NCBI GenBank assembly: GCA_001599755.1
Contig: BCHX01000001.1
Span: 6,696,001 to 6,760,000 of the forward strand
Origin: Gliomastix tumulicola
Lineage: Eukaryota > Ascomycota > Sordariomycetes > Hypocreales > Bionectriaceae
Length of the DNA: 64,000 bases
Direction: 5' to 3'
Shown piece after piece: positions 1 to 9,184 of this stretch (its first letter is position 1; every line of letters starts with the position of its first letter). The position numbers and the translations under genes were made by a program. The notes beneath the pieces were generated by a model. It was not told where the DNA came from, did not search any database, and saw only the letters and a program-made list of their open reading frames with translations.

Positions 1-469
1 ATTGGAAGTCTCGGATCGGATGTAACAAGTAAGTCAATTCATGATCCAGGTGCTTGATAACCAATCCTAACCCTTAACAGAGAGCCTTGTGCAGCCCCTG
101 CTCTGGTCCGTCGTCGAGGTCTGCGCCTTGATTATCTGCGCCGCGATACCGGCTTTCCCGCCATTCTTCCGATGCTTCCCTGCCATCAGCAAGGCGATGG
201 GTCTGTCGTCATTCCACGAATCGAATGAGTGGTCCATCGTTGGACGAAGGCATTTTGCGACGAGATCGTCAGCGAGAACCCAGAGGAGGACGACAGAACG
301 ACACGACCAAAGATCAATGTCCTCTTGTGGGAATAACGGCATGCAGCACCATCACAGAGATGCGAACGGTATAGTGGGACATATTATGGCCCCGAGGCAG
401 GCTAGATTAGCTACAGACGCCAGACAGAGCGACGATGACGATCTTTGCGTATATCAGCCGGTGGTATAG
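1..469 (+). CDS. Fungal rhodopsin-domain integral membrane protein, 3' end (partial)
   Basis: This is the last part of a gene that begins before the window. Exon 1-28, a 52-nt intron 29-80 (donor GTAAGT at 29, acceptor AACAG ending at 80) and final exon 81-469 join in frame. The join reads SDVTKSLVQPLLWSVVEV. A hydrophobic WSxxEVCALIICAAIPAF segment follows, and this is the hallmark end of the seven-TM fungal Rhodopsin_dom family (plant-pathogen PTH11-like/SAT5-like membrane proteins). The remaining tail is hydrophilic, rich in Arg, His and Asp, and would be the cytosolic C-terminus. The molecular function of this family is mostly unknown. The 5' exons lie outside the window, so length and TM count cannot be given. 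Family call is from recognition; the splice is inferred. Confidence 0.6.
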
Positions 470-897
470 TGTCCATTACTGTTTTTGTTTGTAGTAGATT
501 AGAGGATAGAGGAATCAACACGCCCGGTTCAATTAGTTGGGCTGAATGAATACCGGTTCAGAAATATTATCCGGGGCACTACAATGTTGAAAATCAGGAA
601 TATACCAAGTTCTATAAACTTCGTGTGTCTAGTTTCTGTCCAAGAACGACGCACTCAGCCAGCCAGATTTGGAGATGTCGTGAGGGCCAGGGCTTTTCAA
701 GACGCCTTGACGTTGCTACGTAGAGTGAGGCAGTGGAAACTTTCATCGGAACCTATACAAGGCCAGAGGATTTCTTAGAGAAGTTTCCGGCAGTCTGGAA
801 GGATATTAGTTGGCTCGGCCAAGCCTAGCTAGTGAGATCTGTTTACTATCTACTCTCGAGGGAAATATGTACACCTGGCTGTATCTACTACAATGTG
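470..897. other. Intergenic, convergent gene ends
   Basis: This stretch lies between the stop of the rhodopsin-domain gene and the stop of the NLR gene on the other strand. I see only short unrelated reading frames, no domain, no RNA gene and no repeat. It probably holds two 3' UTRs. Confidence 0.5.
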
Positions 898-3800
898 TCA
901 AACCGTGAAAAGGCGAGCTACACTTCTATCCGCTATATCACGTGGTGTTCGACCTCGTATGTCTCTGCTGCCGAGGTCACCACCACGATTTATCAAGGCT
1001 CTTGCAACATCCCTTTTGCCATTCTGAGCGGCTACATGAAGTGGCGTCGAGCCGCAACTATTTCGTGCATTTATGTCTGCTCCGTGATTGATCAGAGTCA
1101 CAGCGGTCGCTTCGTCACCCTCGCTGCACGCTAAGTGTAGCAGCGTAGAACCCTCGCCGTTCCTGGCATTCACATCAGCCCCGTGCTGGCGTAGAAGACC
1201 CGTCATCGGAAAGTCGACGGCTCTAGCAGCAAAATAGAGCGGCGTCAGACCCCGATTGTCTCTGGCATCGGTCTCGGCCCCATGTTCAATCAACGTCATT
1301 GTTATTGCGCCGAGACGATTCGAAGCACATAGGTGAAGCGGTGTCAAGCCCGTTTCAGTTTTCGCCGCAATGTCCGCCCCGTACCCGAGCAAGAAACTGA
1401 CGACTGCCGCGTTGCATCTCGGGCTTGCCACGGCTTTGTGGAGAGGAGTAAAACCGGAATTGTCGGCCAAATTGACGTTGGGCTTTTCATGGTTGATGAA
1501 CATTTCTGCTGTTTCCAAAACGCCACGTTCGACGGCCCAATGGAGAGGGATTTCGCCATTGAAATTGCCGGCGTTGAGATCAGCTCCATGATCAACGAGG
1601 TATTTTACGACCGAGTCTTGGCCGTTCATCAATGCAAGGTGCAATGGTCGTGAGCCGCCCCTTGAGCTGGCGTTGAGATCGGCCCCAAAGTCGACGAGAA
1701 GCTTCGCCATTTCCTGGCGGCCATTTTGCAAGGCTCGGTGAAGGGGCACGTTCCCAGAATCATCCCTTGTGTTTAAGCCAGTCTTGAACTTGTCTCGCTC
1801 ACGGATTCTGGCGCCAGACCGGAGGAGAAATTCGGCTGTGGATTGGTGGCCATTGACAACTGCATGAAACAGTGGCGTTCTCCCTTCATCATCTCGGTCA
1901 TTGTTGATATCCCCGCCGGCCTCGATGAGCAGCTCCAGGGTTTCCCTAAAGTCATGGGCTGATGCGAGGCCCAAAGGCGTATTTCCCTGAGCGTCACGAT
2001 CATGAATGCTTGCTCCAGCTTCGAGAAGTCGACGTACGACGATTGGCTCTTCCAGTGCCGTGAGTGAGCACAAAGGCTTCCTGGCTTCCACAGGTCCCAA
2101 GCCTAGAAGTGCCATTATGTACGCTATTGCCTCTTGGTCGGGAGCGCCAGTAGGCACCATATCATTCCCAAGGCACTTGCTCCCCACAGACCCCCCTCTT
2201 CCGATAAAATGGTCAATGAGTGATGTTTCTTTGGCTTTGATTGCCATCTGGAGCGGTGTCAGGTGACTGGGATCACTCTCCGTTAGGCTTGCCCCCTGCT
2301 TGACAAGGTGTATGGCCAAGTCGACGAAACCAAGTGAAATAGCCCACGTTAGGGGTGTGCGCTGCTTGAAATTGAATCCAACCTCATCCATAGCTTCGGA
2401 CATATTCGCGAGGGCAGAGGGAGATAGCTCCAAAAATGCGGCTAGAGTGGCTCGGCTCCCGCTTGCGAGAGCGGCAAAAAAGGGATACCTGTATCTCTCG
2501 GTCCCCTTTCCGGTAGTCTCGAGCCTCTGCCGGACCCGCGTCTGGAGGAGTCTTGGTAGTGCCATGTCTGCCAAGAGGTAAACTAATCTTGAACTCGTGT
2601 CATGCGGGTATCCAAGCGACCCATGGAACGAATTATGAACTCGGACCCATTTCTGGATGGGAAACGATGACAGGAAATCGCCTTGTGGCAGCGACTCTGC
2701 TGCCGTCTCGGAGTGGGCGAGGACGAAATCACTGGAATACTGCAGCAAGGGAAACCTTCGAGCAGCAGTCCGGCCCTTGTCTTTTTCTTCATGATGATCG
2801 CCTGTTCTCTGAATATAAGAAATGCAAGACTCTTTGAGGATCTCGTGGCTTTGAACTTCCCCAAAGTCGGGCCAAATCGTGGCGAGGCCGTTGTCTTTCA
2901 GCAAGAAGTCACGAACCGACTCGTGTATAAACTGGACCACAGGCGTGCTCGATGTCGCGATTCCAGCTAAGCCCTTTGAAGAGTTGATGACGGACAATCG
3001 AGCACCCACGTTGAACGCCTTTGAAGAGGGATCTGGCGGGTCTTCGTCGGCGAGCCCTTTCGCCACCAAGCTTGACCACATGGCATGGTAGAACTCGGCC
3101 GGAGTCAGGGGTCGCTTGGAGAACAAGATCCACATGATGCAGAGACGAAGGTCGTGCATGTTGTCTTGATCACGGGTTAACATGTCCGCGAAGAGATCCC
3201 TCAGGTCCCCCGGGATCTCCTTCAGCCGGGTCATGAGGGAGAAGCCGCCACGGCGGCTTTCCTTGTTCAGGATGTCCACAACTAGAACAATCCATAGAAA
3301 CACACCACTGGACCGTCTGAGAAGCTCGCCGTGCAGGTCCGTCACAGGGGCTGGTGAGTTAACGCGCAGATGGCCTTTGATATAGTTGATCATGTCTTCC
3401 GTATGACCCGCTTGATCTTCCAAGGCGAGTCGCGTGCCATGGCGAATGTCAATATAAGGATAATGCCGACTGGAGAAGCAAATTCGCAACCGTATTTTCT
3501 TCTGAGCAGCCTCTTCGGCTAGGTCTTCGAAGTAGCGTACCATTTCGATGATCTGCTGCTCATCCCCTTCGTCGAGAGCGTCGATGAAGCAAGTGAATGT
3601 CCGTGTCCCAAGCTTTAGGATGCAGTCCTTTAAAACATTCTTTAGTATTTCGTTGCTCGGACAACTGTTGTCCTCATCAAGGGCGATGGGAGAGTCATGA
3701 ATAATGTCTTGAAGGTCTTTGAAGCCCTCTAGGAGCTGAAGCACCAGACTCCGATACATTCCCGATATCGATTTCTCTAGCACATGCCCACGGGCATGAA

Positions 3801-5218
3801 AGAAGAAGGTGGCGGTAAGACGCTTCTTGCGAGGCCTCATCGTCTTCGTTCCGCTCAGAAACTTCATCAAAGTCGATTTGCCAGCACCAGGCTTCCCCAC
3901 GATCCACAGGAAGCCATGGTGGTGGCAGTCCTTTCGGGAAACATTCCACTTTTTGAATCTTGGATCCTTCAAGATCCACTGGCAGCTTTTGGAGTGGGCG
4001 GCTTTGATTGTGTCTCTTCGTGAAAAGATGTGAGAGAAGTACAGTGCATCTATGAATGTCTTGTACTGAAGCCTCTGGGAGGCAGAAGGGCCTTGAGGTT
4101 CGGGGATTCAAAATCAGCATTACAAAGTCAAAACACTGTAGGATTGCGGCGAACTCACCGCGTTTCGATGGCTCGTACGTTCCATCACTGAGTGTCTCGA
4201 GCAAAAGTCTCGCGTACGCCGCAGCGTTTGCTGCCGCGAACCTCTGCCACCCTTTTCGTTTGTGTGAATCGGCATAGTCGCAGACACCTCTGATAGGGAG
4301 GCACGCCAAAGTATCCATCAATCCGGCTGCCTCCATCTCGAAACACAGGGCACCAAGAGTCTCGGCCAGCTTGTCCCGGCTGAGGCCGTCTTTGACAACT
4401 TTATCCCCCGAAGCAATACCGCCATAGTGTATGGTTGGCCCCTTTGTGTTCCGTTGTCGTCGCGGGACTAGTTTCGACTGATCACATTCACGGCAGGTGT
4501 CCACCGGCGAGTCTTGTTCATGGGGGTAAGCCGCGTGAAATAAGAGGTCGGGGTCGTCCGGGAGTCCAAAGCCTGGCATGGTCGCGAACCTTTCTTCCAC
4601 AATAGAAGATATCGGGCTTCTCTCTTGGTTGGACTCTGCTACCGCCCGGACCTTTGACACCAGCGAACAGAGTAAAAAGTCGGGTGCTTTTTGGATGGCT
4701 GTGCGCTCAATCTCTCCGCCGGCGAGGATCTTCCCCAGCTCGTAGGGCATGACTCTGGTGCCAACTACGACGTCGCCCAGTCGGATGTCGTTCCTATCAC
4801 TCGGCGCGCCGCCGCCGATTCCCACCATGAAGCCTGCCCATATGTCCGTGAATGTACGCAGCAGATCGGCCAGCACGCGGCCTGCATTGATGGTGCCGTA
4901 GTGGCCTTCAGGCAGGCATGCGATCACCACGTTGTATTTGCCAATACTGCCCAGGAGGTAGTTGTTCTTGTCCCCCTTGTCGCGCGGTATATCTGGATGA
5001 ATCTCGTCCAGCATCGCTCTTGCCGCCGCCATTTCAATATATAGCGCGCAGATCCATGCAATCGTGTAGCTCGTCGGCGGTAGAGCTCTCGTCGCCCGTC
5101 GTTGGCGTTTCGACGATTGGCCCTCTGTGACTTGATCGTGCTCGCTCGATCTCTTTCCACGGGGATCTGGGAGGGTCGGGGATTCCGTAGCCTGGGACAT
5201 TTCTGGCAAGCCTTCCAT
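898..5218 (-). CDS. PNP-NACHT-ankyrin NLR-like receptor
   Basis: Fungal NOD-like receptor, 1417 aa from two exons (5218-4159 and 4091-898). The 67-nt intron has donor GTGAGT, a TGCTGAT branch site and an AAG acceptor. The N-terminal domain (about residues 50-345) is a purine-nucleoside-phosphorylase/UDP-phosphorylase fold with GIGGGAPS, GGIASGDKVVKDG and FEMEAAGLMD. The NACHT NTPase follows, with P-loop GKPGAGKST near residue 420 and Walker B CFIDALDEGDE near 525. The C-terminal third (about 880-1400) is a long ankyrin array, many units carrying the G-TPLHxA core. Such proteins sense non-self or cell damage and trigger regulated cell death; the PNP domain acts as the N-terminal effector or nucleotide-processing module. 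The start is the ATG at 5218, because the frame upstream opens only on GTG. It is divergent from the HET gene at 5836. Confidence 0.88.
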
Positions 5219-5835
5219 GTCGCTGGGCACAGCCCCGGTCGCCTGCGCGCTGTTGAGGAGAGACGGAAGGATAGCGCTGCGATATCACATCGGGCTTTGG
5301 GTGTGAATCGCGGAGGGAGACTGCAGATTTGGGACTTGGAGGACGTCGCGTCGTGACAGCTCAGTGGTGGCTCCACATGGCGCTGACCGCCTTGCGCACT
5401 GCCTCGCATGTAGCGCTCATAGTTCATTGGCCAAGCCTGTAGGAGACCACCGGCGCTTACTAAAATGTTTCCAGTGGCCATTGGAGGAGAGCTCGCGAAG
5501 AAATGACAGTGGAGGGTTTAGCGACAGAGGGTACCTTATGTACCTATCAATACGGTAATGAATATTTCTGGACTTAGTACTACTAGTAGCTTAGGTCGTT
5601 GCATTTCCCACCACACCTTTCAGCCCTCTAGAATTCACTACGAACTGAAACGCACTGCCACCTGACAAAGGCCTGGGTTTCTGTGGAAGATGTTCCCGTG
5701 GGCGTGACTGATTGGTGGGAGCCATCCAGAGAGTTACGCTGAGCGACGGACCCACATGCTGGCTCAAGCCTGCAAATCGCCCTCCAGTGGGGTTCTCCTC
5801 CTCCAACTTATCCTCATCAACGCAAGCGACCGACG
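5219..5835. promoter_or_regulatory. Divergent intergenic region between NLR and HET genes
   Basis: 617 bp separate the start codons of two outward-facing genes, so both promoters must lie here. No clear coding frame or repeat is seen. A shared promoter would allow co-expression of the NLR and the HET gene, which is inference. Confidence 0.45.
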
Positions 5836-7860
5836 ATGGCGCGATTCCAGTACGACCAACTCGCCCCGAGGCAGATCAGGACCCTGAGCCTCTTCCCGGG
5901 CAAGAACGGGGATCCGCTGCTTGGCCATCTCAGGACCGTTCAACTCCACCCGGAGGACGACGATGAGCCGTCCTACGAGGCCCTGTCCTACGTGTGGGGG
6001 GACCAGTCCAATCCGGAGCACATCACCTTAACGATCCGGGGCGCAAGCCAGGGCGGCGGCTCTCACGAGTCCACAGCTCCAACGGAACTCTGGTCCCTGG
6101 CACAACTCTCCATCGGTCCCAGCCTCGCGACGGCGCTACGCCATCTCCGGCATCCGTCTCAACACCGAGATATCTGGTGCGACGCCATCTGCATCAATCA
6201 GGAGGACCTCGCAGAGCGGACATCCCAGATCACCTTCATGGGCGACATATACACCACCGCGCAGCGCGTCGTCGTCTGGCTCGGCCCCGAGGCCTGCGGC
6301 AGCCGCCTCGCCGTCAAGACTCTCCTGGACACTGCGTCCGACCTGCATCTCAAGGGGGAATTTGCCCCCAAGCCAACGCCAACGTCCAGGACGCTTGAAG
6401 ATATTATCGAGAACGGATTTGAACGGGGAGAAATGCCCTTCTCCAGTGAGCAGTGGCACGCCATCGTCGATCTGCTGGCGAGGCCCTGGTTCGGGCGGGT
6501 CTGGGTCCAGCAGGAGCTCGCGCTCGCCGGTGACAAGGCCATCATACAGGTGGGCGACGACAAGATGTCACGCGTCGAGTTCCTGGGCGCGCTGTCGCTC
6601 ATCAGGGCCAGGTCGGAGTACCCGAATCCGAATCCGCCGTCGTCGGACCCGGCGGCGCTGCGGCAGAGCCTCGAGGTCGAGGCGAGGCTGCGTCGGTTGA
6701 GAGGCGTTGCGGACATGGGCGACGCCCTCCGGCTCACGCGGGCGTGCGACTGCGCGGATGACAGGGACCGAGTCTATGGATTGCTGGGCATGATCAAACC
6801 CGGCGAGGGAAACGAGATACAGCCGGATTACACGCGCAAGGTCAAGGATGTGTATCACGACATGGCCGTCAAGGCGATCAACGACTCGGGCCGCTTGACG
6901 GTCCTGGACTTTTGCGACATGGCAACCGAGCCGACCTGGGTTCCCGACCTCGATAATATGAACGACCCTCGAGGCGGATTCGAGTATTCCTATGCCTCGG
7001 GTCAATCCAAAGCTGACGCTCGAGTATTGGACGGGGACAGGCTTGAGGTGTACGGTGTCCGGTGTGACGAGATCGCCACCAAGATTGTCGACTGCTCCGA
7101 GAGCCCAACGGGCGACGAGCTGAAGCAAATAGCACGCGAAGTTCTCTTCCACTTCCTCGGCCCCGAGGTCAACCAGTGGGATCACAAGAAGCTGGAGGGA
7201 CTCATGCCGGGTCTCCTCGCAGGCCAACTGAACAATTTGTTTGACACGGCAAAAATTCCACTCTACACCCGGTCCGCGTCGGTGTTCAAGCAATGGGCCA
7301 GGACCGGCAAGGTCAACAAAAACTTCCGCAGTGACGAGATAGACGTCCTCACATGTCTCAGGCACTTCGCGCCCCGACGATCCTACTACGAGACGACAGC
7401 CGGCGACCTCGTGCCCGGACCGGCGCACGCGGTGCCGGGCGATGCCATCTACACTCTCCTCGGCAGCCGCAACGTCATGGTCCTCCGACCGACGACAACC
7501 GCCGCCGCCGCTGGGGAGTTCCGGGTGGTGGGACCCGCCTACCACCAGCGATACGCCCGCTGCGAGGCTGTGTCCGGGCCGCCTCCGGAAGGCTGGGGCC
7601 TGACGTTGACCATACACAGGAAATGGCGGGGAATCTCGTTTGTGCGTTACGGCGGGACCCTCCAGCGGCAGTATCAGGACCTCCGGATGGACGGCATCGC
7701 GCTCCCGGACGGGTGGGAGGAGGGCGAGGCCGAGGAGGATGGGTCGCCCCGGTGGTGTAATGACGGGGACTGGGACAGGGCCACGATCTATGATCCCAGG
7801 CTCCAGCCCGGTGAGCTGATCAAGAGGGGTGTCAAGGTCGAGACGATAGTCCTCTGCTGA
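5836..7860 (+). CDS. HET-domain (heterokaryon incompatibility) protein
   Basis: Single-exon gene, 674 aa. The HET domain spans about residues 45-230, with the opening block YEALSYVWGD, then IWCDAICINQ and DIYTTAQRVVVWLGPE, the three conserved HET blocks. The HET fold is a TIR-like death-inducing module that drives cell death when genetically different hyphae fuse, usually downstream of NLRs or allele-specific partners. The rest (about 250-674) has no recognised domain, though DRVYGLLGM and a late Trp/Tyr-rich segment are common in the 600-700-aa HET subfamily. The start ATG follows closely on the 5' intergenic region and no intron is needed. It faces away from the PNP-NACHT-ankyrin gene, a likely functional neighbour. 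Confidence 0.9.
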   Translation: MARFQYDQLAPRQIRTLSLFPGKNGDPLLGHLRTVQLHPEDDDEPSYEALSYVWGDQSNPEHITLTIRGASQGGGSHESTAPTELWSLAQLSIGPSLATALRHLRHPSQHRDIWCDAICINQEDLAERTSQITFMGDIYTTAQRVVVWLGPEACGSRLAVKTLLDTASDLHLKGEFAPKPTPTSRTLEDIIENGFERGEMPFSSEQWHAIVDLLARPWFGRVWVQQELALAGDKAIIQVGDDKMSRVEFLGALSLIRARSEYPNPNPPSSDPAALRQSLEVEARLRRLRGVADMGDALRLTRACDCADDRDRVYGLLGMIKPGEGNEIQPDYTRKVKDVYHDMAVKAINDSGRLTVLDFCDMATEPTWVPDLDNMNDPRGGFEYSYASGQSKADARVLDGDRLEVYGVRCDEIATKIVDCSESPTGDELKQIAREVLFHFLGPEVNQWDHKKLEGLMPGLLAGQLNNLFDTAKIPLYTRSASVFKQWARTGKVNKNFRSDEIDVLTCLRHFAPRRSYYETTAGDLVPGPAHAVPGDAIYTLLGSRNVMVLRPTTTAAAAGEFRVVGPAYHQRYARCEAVSGPPPEGWGLTLTIHRKWRGISFVRYGGTLQRQYQDLRMDGIALPDGWEEGEAEEDGSPRWCNDGDWDRATIYDPRLQPGELIKRGVKVETIVLC

Positions 7861-8228
7861 GCTTGGGGCAGATCTCTGGTGTGATTTCAGGGCCCGTGCG
7901 GCCGTCTCAGATATCGGATCGCATACTTGCGTTATTGCCCGTTAGAAGGATATGTATTGTGGCTGGCGTGAAGGCGATGCTTACGGGATCATCTAATCTT
8001 TCTTTTGTCGTCTGAAATAAAGGGAATTCTATTAGAATAAGACAGGACGTGGTGAGGATTGTGCCCGACCAAAGCATGCACCACACTGCAAACAAGGAAA
8101 CTCGTGAGGCGAAAGTAGTGGTGTCATGAATTCATCACGTAGCCCTTGGAAACTACTAGACGGTTTGATAAATGAAATATTTCTAGACCATCCAATCCCC
8201 TACAGCATCATCATCAAGATAGCCATTC
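7861..8228. other. Intergenic, convergent ends
   Basis: This lies between the HET stop and the metallothionein-like stop on the opposite strand. It contains short AT-rich stretches and no supported feature. Confidence 0.4.
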
Positions 8229-8461
8229 TCACTTCTTCAGCTCGGCGCCCTCCCCAGACTCCTTGGGCTTCTCCTCCTCCGCGGGTTTGTCCGTCTTCTG
8301 CATCGTGTCAATCACATCGTCATCCGGCGGTCACTGCCCACTCTGGAGAAGGTTCTCACCTTGCAGACGCAAGAATCAACACATCCGCACTCCATCTTGT
8401 TGGAGGCACAAGTGCAGACGTCTCCGCACCCGCACTTCTGCTCGGTGGTTGGCTCGGGCAT
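8229..8461 (-). CDS. Metallothionein-like Cys-rich peptide (56 aa, spliced)
   Basis: A small two-exon gene: exon 8461-8360 (34 codons), intron 8359-8298 (62 nt, GTGAGA...CAG with a TTGAC branch-like site), exon 8297-8229. The product has eight cysteines, all in the first exon, as two near-identical units CGCGDVCTC and CGCVDSCVC, giving CxC-x3-CxC twice. There are no aromatic residues and the tail is Lys/Glu-rich (EEEKPKESGEG). This composition is that of a metallothionein, which would bind Cu(I), Zn or Cd in the cytosol for buffering or detoxification. The ATG at 8461 lies about 125 nt below a TATATAAA box. It could instead be another Cys-rich metal-handling peptide. The CxC spacing and the clean splice make it a convincing gene. 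Confidence 0.72.
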
Positions 8462-9184
8462 ATTGTTCTTTTTGTGATAGCTCGTTTCGAATGCGATGAG
8501 ATAGTTGGAGAAATATGGGATTGGAGTTAATGGAGAAAGAATGCGTGGTAGAATAAGTGAGTTGAAGGATGATGGTGAGGGGTCGTTTATATAGAGTGAG
8601 CGTAGCAAACCTAGTACGTAAGACATTTGACGACGGTATGAGGTCATCACTTTGGAGGCGCTGCCAGCACTGAAATGAGGCGTCACTTGACACGGAACAA
8701 ATAAGGCCGACTTTTTGCACTTGCGGAGTCTTGGGCCTCACCGGTCGGCCGTTGCATGGCTGGGCAGTGAGGCTGCAGACAAATGGTTGGCTCAGAGGCG
8801 CCGCTAACATGGCATTGCATAAAGGCCAGACGCACCCTCGGAAAAGATGGAGGGTGGCTGCGACGTTACCTGTACTTATTGGTACATTCTTCCGTAGCCA
8901 TCTGCTGAGGCCTGCGTGGTAGCGTACGGTCGCTCCTCAATATTTGCCTGTATCTATCTATACTGCAGCTTCCTCTTGGCGTGGCATTATTGCTGACTGC
9001 TCTGAGACACAGGCGGGCGTATACGACAGGTGCATATCTTGGCAGAAATGATTGAGAGCTAAAGGCGTGTGCCTGCAATCCGGCAGCCAGAGAGTGTATC
9101 TACATTCTCCTGGTCTGTTTCTGGTATCTTCTCGCGTCACTACCATCAAAAGCGCGGCTCACGATTTGGGATGTTCTATTCACC
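8462..9184. other. Intergenic, divergent promoters
   Basis: 723 bp between the metallothionein-like gene (minus) and the biotin-protein ligase gene (plus). Apart from the TATA box noted separately, nothing distinctive is seen. Confidence 0.4.
8586..8593 (-). promoter_or_regulatory. TATA box of the metallothionein-like gene
   Basis: On the minus strand the sequence reads TATATAAA, about 125 nt upstream of the ATG at 8461. The position and near-perfect match fit a TATA element, which is common in stress-inducible genes. Confidence 0.5.

Noticed and set aside
5219..5230. Upstream extension of the NLR start
   Set aside because: The frame opens on GTG; the first ATG is at 5218 and eukaryotic translation normally needs it.
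6568..7617. Long open frame opposite the first HET gene (349 codons)
   Set aside because: It lies entirely antisense to a gene with clear HET motifs, has no motif of its own and reads as Val/Arg/Gly-rich shadow text.
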